This document shows positions 13,901 to 29,200 of a DNA stretch of 64,000 nucleotides, piece after piece (position 1 is the stretch's first letter; the number at the start of each line of letters is the position of its first letter). The stretch is from Varroa destructor (Eukaryota; Arthropoda; Arachnida; Mesostigmata; Varroidae). Both the position numbers and the translations under genes were made by a program. Location: contig NW_019211457.1 in the NCBI RefSeq assembly GCF_002443255.2, positions 14,917,353-14,981,352 on the forward strand, read 5' to 3'. The notes under the pieces are model-generated. The model saw nothing but the letters and a program-made list of their open reading frames with translations. It was not told where the DNA came from and did not search any database.

Positions 13901-16900
13901 AAACTATATGTTTTTTTATCCCTCAAAGTGGATCCTCTTACATGAACACTTATTAAAGAATGTTTATTATTATGGATGCACTGAAACCGTTCAGCACAGA
14001 AAAAATATCTGTGGAGTCAATGTTTAGACTGTTCATACGTACATGCCAGCCCTCAGAATCTAAAGCAGGAAAAATCAAGCTGACAGCTTGATACTAGTCG
14101 CTGCGTAGTTATGTGACCACGCCCGTGCACTACGGTACATGTACACACATGCATATATATTTATATATATATATAACTAACCGAACAGCATCTGCCCTAT
14201 AACTCGTACACTTCATTGGGAATCTAATGGCCTGACACCCACCCATTCACACACAAATTCCGTACGTGTCTTCCTCGTCCCTTGCCATAAACTAACTAAA
14301 AGCTCTGTACGTATACACCTGAAGCAGTAAGAACCGCGCAGTCGCGCGCTGCGTGGAGGGAAGCGTAATATTTAGATACATGTGGCCCGATATAGGCGAC
14401 ATCGATGACTGAAATGCTAGTGAGAACGAAGCTCTGTGGTGACAAACTTATATACTGCAGTGACACCCTATGGTACACAGTTTTGCTTAGCAATTTATAG
14501 ATTTCCGATGAAGTCCAGTTTCTGTTTTTTTTTTTGAGATAATGTCCGCTTTCGTCGTTTGCGATATTAATTTCGTTCGTTTCGTATTTTATACCCGTTT
14601 CATTCTACTGGCTTAGTTGACAACGAATTTCGGTTTGCACTACATGAAGAACGCGTCCGTCAACCTCGTCACCATCGGCTGCCGAATACATGTACAGGAT
14701 GCTATCCAGAAACAAAATGCAGATCGACGGCCTTTTAACATTGAATGGATCGTAGTAAACCGGTTCTAGAGATAGCACATGCATCACCGTAGCACCGTAC
14801 GAACTAATGCATTTGCATTGAGTGTCGTTAGTTTAGTCGACATACAGCCAGACGACGGGCTTTTCTTTATCTGTACTCTTATAAATGCTTCACCGTTGCT
14901 GTATGTCACAGCCGAAATTCTTCTAGCGGTCAGCCCCGCAAGAACATCTCAGCTGGTTACGACAAAAGTCGGGTAGACAGGATTACCTGTTCGAAATCCG
15001 ATGGCCATAGTTCTACGCGCCCTCTGAGACCTGGAAGTTAACAAAGGAGCATCTGGCACGACTTGGCAGGTAATGCGGAAGGCAAGATCTTAAAAATGTA
15101 GCAGAAAGAATGGAAGACAATAGCTAACTTTGTTCCAGAAGCAGTAGACTCCTAACATGGAATTCGAGACTGCATGACCCGTTGGGAAGCCCACTTACTA
15201 CTACTTCATACAGATTCTCGCGGGTCATAAAGCTTTTCAAAGCAACCTTCACAAACTTACTGAAGTCTCATCGGATATTTGCGTTCTTCCACTAATGGCC
15301 CACAAGACACGGCACACCACACATCGGCGACCTGTAGCGCGGCACTTATCCACAACAAAGAAAAAAGTGAAATTGTGCTTAGCGGCATGAAGATACAGGT
15401 GAGTGACATTGAACAGGATGGCTGTCAGGTTGAGAGGGCGTACGGGACTCCCTCGCAAAGAACTAAGTCGTCGGGCAAGGTAGGGCACCTAAGCAGGGCG
15501 ACGATCCGATGGCTCTAACCGTTCCCCCCTATTAGACTTTTACTGGACTGGGTAAACTTTTAGGGAAGAACTTAGAATTAGTGATCGAAAGGAATAAGTC
15601 CTACCAGTGGTGCTGGACCGTACGCTCGATTCATATAAAGTAGACATTGTGATCTGATGATGCAGAATGATTCTTGGGTCCGGCGCCGCCATTAGGCATA
15701 CCATTTGACAGTTCGCTCCCAGCACGGAGCAACATGTGTTTATACCCGGACTCTAAGACTGGCAGATAAACACACTACCCACTAAGCGATCAAGGTGATA
15801 CTCTAGTGGTGCTGATTGTACGTGAACTGTATTACTCCAGTTTGTAAAAGAACATTCGTTTTACATCGAGGGCATTCGGAGTATTCCGCTGGAGCGGAAC
15901 AACAAGACAGTGAAGGCATTGTGTTTGGCTGAGTTGAAGATCGCTTCGCCGATTGAAATTCGCTGACGATGCAGTATATATATAGCCACACACGCTTCTC
16001 GACGCTTGTCGAGCACACGCTCTGCTCGAGCTGTTAGGGATGCTCAGCTGAAATGCATTGGGCTAACAAGGCTAAACGGAATAATGGGTCTGAATTGAGG
16101 AAGAAGAGATCGTTGTCGTAAGTTGAATTTCAAAACAGATATACCGATAAAAAGGTTTGGAGATCGCTTTCCATTTTGAACTAGATTATTCGTTTTCTCA
16201 AAATTATGATGTTGTCATTTAGTCGACTTCTTTGTAGGTGCACTTCTACCGTAAAAGGAACTAGTTCAAGAAAGTACAAGATAACAAATTGGCCGTATTG
16301 CTTAGGTATAAATATGAGGTATTACAAAGTTGCGTGGACGCCGCCGATGCTCCGCATTCGATCTGTACTAGTTGCTAATAACAGTCCAATTGGAACCAGA
16401 ATAAGTTATAACGGCATTAAGAGAAACTGGAAGTGCAGTTGTAACAATGATTGTAATAATAGTATAATTATATTCACTGTTATTATCATTAGCACTAACT
16501 ATCTAAAGGGGGCTTTGCGGTAGCGATGTAATCTTGACTAAATGCATCGTTTGCTTTTCTCGGCTATGTTTTGATTCTGGGTTTCTGGCAAAAGTTACAC
16601 ATCTCTGTTCTGTCTTATTTTCATCCTGGACAAGTTTTTGACTTGACCACTACAAAATCATAGATCAGTCTATTAACAACCATAATAGAATTCACAATAA
16701 GTAGAAATGGAACTTGGCTGTCGGATTCAACTGTGTATACGTCAAATACCCCAGGAGCGTTCTCATTTCTTTACAAAGGATTTTCTATGAACGAGCAACG
16801 ATATATGTGCAGTCGGAGGAAAATGATACAATTTGGCTTTCAATCACAAATGAAGCAAAGATAAATTATTACTTTAATTAGAAAATACTATTACCGTCAA

Positions 16901-19900
16901 GACAAACGGAATGTATAGCACCGTAAAATGTTTAATACGTACGATATATTCAGATTCGTATAAAAAGGGGCTGCAAGGCGTTTCAACCATTGAGTAATGA
17001 CAATACCAGCGGATGTACAACTCGAAATATCCGATTCGAGAATCGAAAAACGTTATTTTTTTATTTCACAGCAATTTGTAGAGCGGCACCGCGTATGGAC
17101 GCTAATCAGAAGAACCCCGTTCCTATCGTACATCTACCTCCCTGCAAACAAATCTAATCCGTGAGCTTTTCGATGTTTTTCCTCTCCTTTTTTTAATAAC
17201 ACTGCTACCAATCAGTACGATTGCATTAGGTCTATGACCTTCGGGTGTCCTTCCCTTGACTTCGGTGGCTTGAGATGGCGCTGCCTTAGACATCTATCTA
17301 GCTGATAGGATTAAACGTTAAAATCAGGCGTCACGAAGACATTTCGATGCAGCCCAGGGTCGTAAAAGCATTATTGCAGTGACCTTTACGGCCTGTCTAC
17401 TTATTATGTCAATTTGCAACTTTAATAATACCTAGCCCTCCTGCAAGCAATCTAAACCAAGGCCAATCTGTTTTCGTTGTTGTTGTTGAATAATGTCTTA
17501 GGATTATACATTCGTTATAACGTCTTATGATAGTTGGACATGTTGCCCTCGCAGATGACCGCTACCATTTGTTAGTACTACGACTACTACTAGAATTATT
17601 ATTTTAGAGTATCGATAACAAAATCTACAACGAGTTTGGCAATTATTTCAGTGAAAAGTAATGGTAAGCATGTTAAGAAGATCTGATCACAAACTTTCCA
17701 GTTGATACAATGTTACGTTGGCTGGTGGCATCCATAAAAAGCAAAGGCAATTCTCTAAATTATAGATTCTAGCCCGGAGTTGTCTTCTTGTTGTGTCTGT
17801 GTCTGCGGCTGTACGTAAAGATGCGTTTGTATATATATATGGCCTAATAGTACAAATTAACATACATTCATATTGACATTGATAATCTTTTTCTTTATTT
17901 AAACTACAAATCCACGTATTGCCTCGGGCCCTTTTCTGTAACAACGCCAAACTCACCAGCGTCAGCGTCATCGCATTATTACGTTTGCACTGTCCACACG
18001 ACCTTCGATCCTGGTAAGCCAGTGGTTTTTCCATTGCCTAACAGAGAGTAAAATTGTGTTTTGGCTCTCCTACGGCTCTATCCGCTTTATCTTCAACGCT
18101 GTCGATGACGGCACTGTTGCGATTAGCGAAGTTTATACTACCATTTATTTTGAAAACGGCTGCACCGCACGGAGCGAGTCGCCGACGAGCAATGACTCAA
18201 CCAGAACTTCCCTAATCGAAAGGTCTGACTGGTGCAGCAGAATGATACCGAAAAGAACATGACTGGTTGTTGGTAGGGAAGCAGAGCTAAAAGAAAAAGG
18301 TGCATAGGAGAGCCACAATCGTCCTTCGACGTCCAAGAACGATGGTGGCTGAAACTCTCCTTAACGATGTTCGACAGGATTGTCCTACTTCCAACTATTT
18401 TGCCTTTACTCCACTTTCGCTGATGCCACACTTTTGTCCGCTGTGGAAAGGTGATCGAAGCTTTATAGTAAACGCATTATGAGTGATTATTATCCACCAA
18501 CGAAACCAACGTATCCGCGAGTTTTAGGCTTGTTCATGATTCCTGTGCACACAACAAACGGAGCGACTGCGGAGGGAATTCGTAAGCCAGCTCGGATGGA
18601 CAATGTTCAGGTGAATACGAGCAAAGGACGAAGAAAAAGAAGACCAAGTATGGTGAACGTCGCATAGCCTGTGTGTCCAACGTATATAGACCTTATAATA
18701 TTATTACTTATCCTTTGTCTATTCGAAGTTGTCTGCTTAATTCCGTCTGTTCTTGGCTAGTCGTTAGCGGAGCATTTTATGCCGACATGGCTAAGCGTGG
18801 TAATTTTCGACGACTGAAATGTCTGACAATGAAATAGAAGACGGTAATGAGACGCGCTGTTTAAACACGTCACTGTATCTATCCAAGATTTCTTAGTCGT
18901 TTAAGAGAGTTTTTTGTACGTTCGCTTTGATAATTGTGCGCTGATGCTCCCGCTACCACATAGATAAATCGATAGCTACCCTCGACGCGGTATGGGCAGC
19001 GTTCAACGAACAGATGTTAATCTTGCGTGCGAGTTTTTTTTTTCATTAGACTACTCCCCCGCTATCGTAACTCAAAATCATTTTAGTCGACGGAAAATTC
19101 TGCCGCGACAACTTGGATGACAACAACAACAACGACAAATAATACTTCGTTTCATGTAAATACCAGATATGTTCACAGAAAGACAGCGTCCGCTGTTCTG
19201 AAAGTGACGAGCGATTGCGAGAGGTCATGGAATGAAGCACAGAAGATAACGCTAGCGAAATGCGCGTCCGAGTTTGCTCCGAGAGACTTCTAATAAGCAA
19301 AATGTCTCCAGTGAACATTGCCGTAATGGACCATTGTGTCTCTTCTTATTCAAAAGAATACTCGTTCGTGGCTGCATAGTCGGACCCATGTATCTGTTCT
19401 GGCTCATAATTGTTAATTAGAACTGAATTGTTTCTTTAAGATGAAAATTAAAATACTTCACCAGACGCCGGCAAGACGGTAGGGTAGGTTCAATTTAGGT
19501 AACTTATAATCGAACTGGTTGACCGCATTTTTATTTAGCGTTAGTTTTACATGGGAGAAGTTCTGTTAATGGACATCCTTTTGCGCTCAAATAGTTAGTG
19601 GGTGTCCGGATTGCTTGAGAATTGGCTAAGAGTTGAATAGTTTCATTATGATATGAATAAACTATAAAATTAACGCACGCTATACGGGATCCGCTAATGG
19701 GCCAAAATAACTTGTGAGCGTGGGGTACGACAATCAACGTAGCGCAATGGTCTACTGAGTGGAACAACGTCGAATTATACAGTTTTTCTGTTAATCGCAC
19801 CAAATCCCACACTGGTCACTGCCACACGCAACGAAAGGCTGAACGGCAAAATGCTACGCTTCGAAGAGTCAGTCGTCAGATACTTTATCGTAATAATCTT

Positions 19901-20019
19901 TGACAAGCTGCTGTTGTTAAAGTAATTCCCGATCCTTAGTTAAAGGAAGTACCATTAGATCTCGAGTATTTAGGACTTTGTTATTATGTAGTCTAGTATC
20001 TAGTAGTTATCTATATTAT

Positions 20020-20054
<35 letters not shown>

Positions 20055-23028
20055 CATAAAGTATAATATATAACAATAGTCATTATCAAGAATAAATTGG
20101 TTTTATAAAAAAAATTGCCTATTATTAAATTAAAACTGCGTAGATCATTGAAATACTTCTCGGTGGTTCGACTCTAAACACTGAACAACATTTTTTAATG
20201 GAGCTTATATGACCACAGGTTTATGAACCAAACGTTTCTTTGGGACATTCTACGCAGAAAAAGGTCCTAACCCATTATAACCTATTTCATTTTCATTTTA
20301 CAACAACATTCACGGAACATGTAGAGAATGCATGTTTTATGCAGTTTAAATCAGTCTGTATAATAAGGCACGTCGTTGTTCGTACATACGAAAGTCAACT
20401 GTACGAGGTGGAGATGTTAGAGAGAGGCTTGGCAAGATTAAAAAACATATGAAACGACAAAGGTCAGCCTGAGCCGTAATTACGGCATTCACTTAAATCA
20501 TTAGCTTAATAAGCCAAAAGGAACTCTACCAAATCTAGGAGGGCGAAAACGTTGAATTCTCAATAGAGACTGCATTTGATGGCGAACACCAGCTGACCTA
20601 TAGCCCCTACTGAAGTTAGTACTGGCACGCAATAAATATCCAATATAATATATACCGTATATCACAGGGTAATAACTATAAATACATTTTCACTTGCGTC
20701 AGTGGTATTTTTTATTTCTAAAAAGAGTATAATCAACTTCTTTCTGGTTATATGACATCATTTCGTGCATCAATAATGTAAGTATTAACAATGACAGATG
20801 AATCATATCAGGCTCAGAATCAGAGACTTCTAGTCATGACCTTTGTGTCTGAAGTCACTAGTATGGAGACTTGTTTTGTTTTGTAGAACGAACAAGTATT
20901 CGTCCATTTAAAGATATTCTCTTAAAGAAAATTCTTAATGTTGCTAATATAAGCTATTAGCACATGCTGTATGGGGCAAAGTCGATCTGCGTTAAACAAA
21001 CGATGCTAATAAATAGCTTAATAATTTAATATTATTTTCAGCTATTCCTGTTACAATTACAAATTTTTAATGAAATCATAATAAAACTACTCTCCTCGGT
21101 GCCACGCGTCAGTGGACAGCACTTCAATCTGACACAGCTTTTTTTTTTTGGCAGAAATATGGAGATTTGTTAAGATACTTTTACACTGCTTGAAGAGAGC
21201 CAGTAAGGATACCGTCAATATCTGTTCGTTTCTCGATGCGAATGTTTTTCAGTCTTTCAAATCGGCTCAATGATTGGTATGATATTTCCATTGTAGCATG
21301 TTATCCTTGTGAGATTTTTATATGCGAGATCCGAATGCTCAGTGAGGGCGCGCTTCGGCTTTTTGTCTACCGGATTGTTTAAATCATCTTTCAATAGAAT
21401 GTCTCTATCTGCTCGAACGTCATCCTAAAATTTCCAATCTGAACTGTAGATTTTATGATCCTTGGATGTCATGTCTAAGTCGTCATTAATAGAATTCGAG
21501 ATACAGAAGAGACCAACGGAAAAGTATACGGTAGCCATGTCACTCTTAACGTTACACAACGTCGACAGCGAACTCGTCATCAACGTAACGGGCGCAGCAG
21601 CCGATGACCGCCGTGATGGATGCATAGCAAAAATGTATCGACATTCGGCACGACTATCCAATATCGATCATCGTGCTCTCGGCCTTTGACAACATCTAAA
21701 AATAAATAAACAAATCAACTAAATATTATCTGTGCTATTCGGCTAAGCGGTACCGCTCTATCATGAAGATGATCCCCACGTTGTCACACAGCTTCGAAAC
21801 ACGTCTCTACCTTTATCGATGACACACGATTTATAGGCGATCTTCTATTATTTTTCCTGGGGTCCACTGGGGTCAAAATGTTCTCATTAGGTTGTCATGT
21901 CTATTTACCAGGTTATGCTTTTGACAAAATATTTATCTCTTTGGTAGGGGAACACTTTGTCTAGTTAAGGTCACACCTTAGGTTACATTACCCGACCGAA
22001 TAATGAGCTGTTTTTGCCCATGCTGACAAAGCCGTCTTCTCGGTATACTCCAACTAATTTTTTGTGGCAACACAATCCACTCGTCACAAGTTACCGCCGG
22101 CTTCCACCATCTGTCGACTTCAACTTTTTAATGTAGTTTTTGTTCAGTTGATTAAGTAGTGTGAAAGAAAAAATGTATCCTCGCTTTAACAGTGGGGCAA
22201 TCTCGCTAAGTCAGTGCGTTTCACCGAATCGGCCAGGTCGAAGTCCACAGACAAATCAAAAGGCCACTCAAGGTTGGCCTACTACACCGGACGAAGGTTT
22301 TGCCGCTGCCGAACACAACACTGACGCTCAGCAACTGTCTCTAATATCTAAGCTTATCCAGGTCTAAATTCAATGGAATCTAGCCAAAAGGCGTGGCAAG
22401 AATAACCTTTGCTCAAAGAAATTTAAAAATTCAACTTTGTTGTTTTTTTTTGTTTTTTTATTAGAACTGATGACGTTCTCGAATCGCAACGTAAAAAGAT
22501 GTAACGAAAAACTGGAACACACCCAGAGGTTGAGTGTCAACCTAGGCTCGTCAACACTGAGCATCCTATTTTCGCCTTTATTCGTAAAAGGGTTACCTTA
22601 TTTTTATCTTTTTTAACCGTTTTTTTTTTTATCAGCATGTTTCCGTTGCTCTGGAAGGAGACTTAATGAGAATACCTTTGAAGAAAATCATTGTATTCAA
22701 CTTTTAGTGACGATGGCTATGGCCCACCGGTGTCTTTGCATTTGTCTCACATTTTTTTTTTCGATTTATTCTCTTTCGAAGTATCTGATTAGGTTTATTT
22801 TTGTGGGTCAATGTTTTTTCTGTTACACACGATAGATGCACACGGTCTTAAACAATACCGATGCGATACCTTGATCAGGATGTTGAAACCACTGAACATT
22901 TACATTACGGCATTATGATCGCTTTACGCGTGAGCTTAACCATTTAAAAGTGTTGACCGAATACCTAAAGTCCCACAAGTTCTCATTGAGGTGATGTCGT
23001 AGTCACTCATCGCTCCAAGTTTTACACA
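7233..23028. other. Gene desert with simple repeats
   Basis: No domain-bearing ORF was seen. Simple repeats include (ACG)n at 9193-9215, (AT)17 followed by T11 at 10893-10940, (GTC)n at 12581-12603, interrupted (AT)n at 14153-14175, (CAA)n at 19121-19137 and (CT)4(AT)n at 20021-20054. Small palindromes occur at 13655-13679 and 14074-14092. Confidence 0.55.
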
Positions 23029-23241
23029 TCATAGTTTGGCTGAAAGCGCAATGCTTGTTCTTCGTTCTATTAGAACCACAAATGCGTACCACATATGTAC
23101 CCAGCAAAATACCGCTGCAGCTGTAGCCACCATCACCAGCGCCACATGGAAACCGTGAATGGGTACCTTAGAGCCGATGGTCTCCTGGAAGCCTATTTGT
23201 CCTTTAACATCAACAACATTGCATTCACTCGCGTTCCGCAC
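23029..23241 (-). CDS. Possible orphan exon with a hydrophobic segment
   Basis: A 70-codon frame encodes NASECNVVDVKGQIGFQETI, then a hydrophobic span (VALVMVATAAAVFCWVHMWY, FVVLI) and a basic tail. Local GC is higher than in the surroundings, which favours coding weakly. There is a donor-like AAG|GTACCC inside. No family recognised. Confidence 0.18.
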   Translation of the reverse strand: MRNASECNVVDVKGQIGFQETIGSKVPIHGFHVALVMVATAAAVFCWVHMWYAFVVLIERRTSIALSAKL

Positions 23242-26200
23242 CCGCTAAGTAATTCTTCTCTGGGGGGATACCAATCCGCAGTGAAGACTCACTTAATTGA
23301 GACAGTTTATTCGTTTGTCAGGATTATGTTATAATAATATTGCACGTGATGACATGGCATGAAATGTTACGATGCAACGTTAAATCAGCTTGACCAAACC
23401 TCCGAAAGCGTGACTCGTCGCGACTCACAAAAAAGTGAGGGCATATCTTCTGCCTGAATGTCTGTTTGTACGTTTAGAATGCAGCCGTGTCTTCGTGTGA
23501 CTCGCATATATAGCGCGCACCTGAAAACAATAGGTTTTGTGTAGTAGACAGAGCGACTGTTTACCGCTGCTCTTGTGACGCTCGGTTGCATACGAGACGA
23601 AATTAAGTTAATATTTGATGCGTCTACAGTTAATAATGGCATGGCGCGTTTCCCGTAGTCTTCGTTTAAACGCACTGATTTCTGTCAATGTTTTTAGACA
23701 TAAAATATGGCCATGGTACTACCCACAAGGGAATAATCCTTTGCGCCAATAGAGCTTTGGCCGATCCTAAATCCACTGTTTGACTTATGGCTTCTGGCCG
23801 GAAATAGTTGGGGTAATAAAAATAACATACCGCGTGATTACTACGCCAACAGTGCAGATCCACGACTCTTATAAATTAACTCACATATGAGTCTGTACTC
23901 TTGATGATAATCGGACAGTAATTAGAATTGAAAATGTTTCGTAAACCCGTATAGAAATTAACACGATATATAATAGTAAAAAAGCTAATGAAATACTTAT
24001 GTTTTTTAGCCTCCCAAGTAAAATTAGAAAAACCAATGTTAAGTAAATGCATCTACTAGATTTGAAGATACTTGCGGAGAAAATAATAGTACAGGTACGA
24101 GTCGTCACACCGGGTCGCAAATACTGCAGTAATTTTTTCTAGTCTGTGACACATCAAAGAAACGGTCCCTCTTGAAACCTCGTGTTTAAATGAACTCAAC
24201 CCATTTTCATGCAAAAAATTCTTTCCGTAAATAGCCCAATTATAATTACTGTTACAACATTCCCATCGATAACAGCACGTTTCCAATAAGGGCTAGACGA
24301 GGCCGGACATCCGTAGGGATCTGTCTGGTCAGGAATCGAACTTCAATGAAACTGTTTGCTTCCTGCCAATGACGTCCATAGAAAGTTATCCGATAAGATA
24401 GTCGTTTCACGATGCGTCCACAAACGTCCACTCAGTTGGCAGCATATGTTTCTGGTGTTTCATCAACCTTGACAACTGGCATAGAGTCTGACCTGCCATC
24501 ATCGTTATTACGATGCCACTATATAATAATTTTGCGTTAGTTAGAAAAGTACGTAAATATTTTGGCTTTTATTAATTGTAGCCTTTGTTTGAACAGCTAG
24601 TTGGCTGTTATGTAGCTTGATATTGTTTATATAGACAATGTAGATCAATTGATTTTACTGATAAAGTCTCATTAACTAGATCTAACATTTATAAATCAGC
24701 ATATAGCGGTCTACGACGGACGACTTTAGCGGTTACCCGTGTAATCGGTCGGTCAATATATTATTGATTACGATTTGTATTTTATTATATACTGTGATCA
24801 ACCGGAAAAGTCTAAAGGTTTAAAACAAATATAGGCTTATCCGTTCGCACAACGGCAGATGATCAGATCTCGGTACTGATCAATAGGCGCACATAAGATC
24901 ATCATATCGTCGACTGTTTGTTTTTCTTTTTTTCGTTTTGACAATTATATTTTACAGTCTGATCTTTGTCATTCGGATAGCAGCTTACGGGCTCACGGGG
25001 CCGCACCAAGTAAACATCGTTCTGTATCAATAAGTTAGATGACTTCTAGCAAATAATAGAGAATTTGTTCGACGGATTTGATTCTCTCAGAAAGTGCAGT
25101 AATAGCAATCACTACTACGCCGGGCCCTCTACGGCTACGTGCTGTCTCCATCTTAAGATTCGATCAGGGACCGTCAACGGGATTATGTGATCCGACAACG
25201 AATATTCAGGCAACTTTCATGTACAACTCTGATTCCGTTTGACTGACTGAAATATTCAGATGTTGAACCTCATTGGCTCTGAAATTCGAAGCCGGATGAA
25301 GTCAGAGGGAAAAGCCTGGGAGTGGGCGGTAATATGGAGTAAAAAATCACCACGTTTTTCTCTAGGAACGATATAACGCATGATTCCCATCTTTCTCGTA
25401 TTCAAAGGAACAAACAAGTGAACCTCTGGGTGTGTGCGCTCACCTATTTCTGTTGTTGCAAGGTATCCTAATATTAGAACTTGCATGCTCGTTGCAGCCT
25501 TCGAGATCCTATACAATTGTCTTCAATACAATCGTCGCTTTTTATTAAGTCTAGGATATGGCATTTAATAAAGATATATTATAAAATTATATAATACCAT
25601 GCTATATAGATGGCACCAAATTTTATTATTAGATATATGTTTCAACATAATCATCATACACAGATACTATACACATTTATTGCTCTGCCCCATTACACAG
25701 TCCAGTTTTTGTATATTTAATTTTCTTGTTATTCGTATTCGATAATGAACCGTAGTAATGACTAACTATATCTCTACCACTTTTTTTTTACGAGGATTAT
25801 TAGTATGAATGTTATATGTTGAACAACTAATAAAATAATAGGTTTCAAAGAACTCAGTATCTGAACTATAAGTCGGAGTACTACAATCGAGACCTGTGGA
25901 TTGGATACCGCTTTGCCGATTCACTTAAAGGCTAACTGAATAGACATAAAAGGAAGAGATCAAGATGAAATTCCTTGAATCATCGACATATCAGAAAAGA
26001 TACCCGTCCAACGTTACTAAAATTGGTGCTCTGCATATTTGTTGTTCCTGCTCGTACTAAAACAACTGGGGCTACGGCAATGAAACGCTTAGCCTGTTGT
26101 CTTTCCGACATTTCCCAAGATGGATATACTTTCTAGCATTTTCGACATTCGCTTAAATGTTTGAGCCAATGTCATAAATACCAGCTGATCAGAGGAAAGA

Positions 26201-26254
26201 AGCACGCAAAACAGGCCAAATTTTTGCGCTGTCAAACTCGCTTGACCGTTATCA

Positions 26255-26298
26255 TCAGATATCAAAACAACAGGTAGACCTGTTGTTTTGATATCTGA
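26255..26298. repeat. Perfect 21-bp-arm hairpin with two-base loop
   Basis: The arms 26255-26275 and 26278-26298 (TCAGATATCAAAAC... and its exact reverse complement) are separated by AG only. No coding feature is supported around it. Confidence 0.93.
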
Positions 26299-29200
26299 CC
26301 AACCCAGACGTGAGCACTTTCGATTTGTACTGGAAAGGGTCAGCCGTCTGAAGCAACGCTTAACGCCAGTACCAGACGTAAAATCCAAAATATATTTACA
26401 TATCAAGACAAAGAGTGCTTCCATCAACGATCCCATATTCATTTGTCTAAGCAAGTAGCAACCGCCTCGTGCGATATACTCTACCACATATCACCATATA
26501 TAAATACCTTACTTCGCCGATTGATTGCCAGCACGTTTTGGTTCTTACACGACATAGGCAAAATGCAATTGGACAACAGGAATTCAATTTGCATTGTTAA
26601 ATAGCAGCTGGAAAGAAGTCAGCTTTGTACTGAGGGCATTTTATTTGCAAAAAGAAGTTGCCGCTGGGCTAGCATAAAATTGTATTAACGTGTGCTTTGT
26701 AAAACAAATTTCCACGACCAGATGTCACAGAAACCAGAACATACTGAAGGTACGTTTAATGGAATCAAAGAAAATACTGTCGTAAGGTAAAGCCAAAAAG
26801 CGAAGCCCTTGATAAGTTCTCGGAATCTGAAATCATCTAGCACGTTTAGTTCATATTATTTCAGCTACTGGAAGACAGACATTCCGTTGTGGTTGTTGGC
26901 TGACACTCGGCTCAGAATGTGTTACAGCTTTTGGCTGTTGAATAATTGCTTGGGGTTGTTAGTACGGAGCTCTGAAGTACATGCAGACTATCTCATAGCC
27001 ATACGCATACGAAGCGACTGACATCCTGACACGGTGGAGTACTTGTTTATATATTTTTCCTTAGAGAACATAATTCTATGCAGGCCTTATCGTATTTTAT
27101 GTGTCGAATCATGTTTGACTCGTAATCGAACCCAAGTGTATAGTTCAACTGAAATACAACCATCGAAAAAGAGTAATTGCACCTCAGGTAGGATGCTTTG
27201 TAACGAAGAACTTTTCTCCACGGTTTCTACTTTAGTCAAAATCTAAAATACTCAACCTTAAAAACTGTTCAACTGACGCTTGATATCCTTCACCGTCGAG
27301 AACCTTCTTCTGTTATAGATATCTCCGCAGAGAGCTACCGTCTCAGCCATAATTGGAACACTGAAAGGCAGACGAGGCCTCTAATATCAGCCTTGCTTCG
27401 AAAACTAACTCAACTATAATGAACTTTCAAAGCAATTCACTTACCGAACGCAGGGAAACAAAGCTCCTGTTCTAAAGGATAATCGGTTTTCCTTAAAGTC
27501 TCGTTAACTTCTGTGTGATCCGTGCACAACAAATGCCAAACAGCAGAATAGGTATCTCCAGAGTCGTGGCTGTTCGTCGCACTATTTGCTTATCAGCTCA
27601 TAATGCTTTTCCCCATACACCCTGTTCTATCAAGGCAAATTACAACCTTCAGCTCATTGTCAAATCACCGTAATTAACCTAGCTGTCATATCTATGCAAG
27701 CAGCTCAAAATCACTCCGTCTTTGCGACCTTCTCGTCTGTTTTGGAAAAACACGGTCCAATAACTCCATCTGCCTTCCAGCTTCTGACAGGCAGCCAATG
27801 GCTTTTCCGATCAAGCTAGAGTAGATGTTGATTCAGCCTGGCGGGAAAATAACATAGTTTTTCGATCGTCTGCGCGGACAGCGACATCAAATAATTGCTT
27901 CAACGCAATCCGCTTCCGGCCATAATATCGAAAAATGATTCGGTGACAACGTGGCGCTTACCCATCTATATGCAATAGCTCGAAAACAAGGCACTAGCTG
28001 ACATAGGAATTAGAAGCAAAATTTTGATGTAATGCAACACACTGCTTTCTCAAGTAACCAACACGCTTATTGTCGTCAGGTTACGATGACTAACTACGAG
28101 GCGGACGTTAACCGTCGTAATATGTACGACCATCAAATGGCACAGTGACGATTATAAACACACGAGGACTCTCCGATATTTTATATAATCGCCGCATGCC
28201 ACGTCTCACCTATACTCCGATTACTCAGTCAGAACCGAAGCGATATCAGAAACACGCAACAAGCATAAATATGTGGGCTTACCTGTAGTACAGTGTCATT
28301 CTGTAGAGATTGATATTACGGAAAAAAAAACGTGACTAGTCAAATTACGTCAAATCATTTTAGCCAGTTTTCCTTATTGTCCGACAAACGTCTCGGTAGC
28401 TGTGATTGCATTACAAAACCGAGGCTTATCGCTTGAATCACTCGTTAACATTATGACCATCAACGAAATTAACGCAACTGCTACTCGCGAATATGGAAGG
28501 CTGTCAGAGCTACGTTTACAAGAAGTTTACAAGACGCAACAAGAACTTGAATTGCAGGCACGTTAGGCGTCGCACGTGGCCAAATAGTACTTACTCTTCG
28601 AGCGACAATATAACGCGACTATGCGACCTGGCGATCCCTGACGATCATTAACAATGACTCTTAGATAATGTCGCGTTTTCTGGAAGCCTCATAATTTCAA
28701 AGGCGAACAGATATATAATTGGCATTACAGCCGCTTTCTACGCGGTACTAAAAAAATCGTCTAAGAACTAGGTAATATACGAAATGGCTACAACATAATA
28801 CGATGGAATACGTTCGATGGCTTTTGTCTGCATTAGCAAAAATATAATCCGCATGCCCGTAATATCGCATCGTACCTTTACAGTTGTTTTTTTCTTTGCC
28901 TACAACGCCAAAAGATATACTTACCATCATCCGTAATGTCTCTGCCTAACTAGCTCAGCCAACTTTAGTGCCAACTACAACAGTATGTCCCCCTAATAAT
29001 ATGGCATAATGATAATCGTAATTTCGATCGAAGCAAGGTTTAACTTGAACTAGTTAAACTTTCGCAGAGATCTCGTGGCACTGAAAGCGCTTATGGGGTA
29101 TCTAAATGTGGGCAAGCGTATTGTCCGTAAATTACAATAGCGCAGCTGTCCTTAGTATCAGCGTAAGGCTACCGCTGATGCTGGGCGACGAACCTGTTTC

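Noticed and set aside
25256..25516. 86-codon minus-strand ORF with balanced composition
   Set aside because: It begins at a TTG, no acceptor or family could be identified, and the length is within chance.
26089..26487. 132-codon minus-strand ORF
   Set aside because: The frame runs straight through the 21-bp-arm hairpin, which is not expected of a conserved protein, and no motif or splice context supports it.
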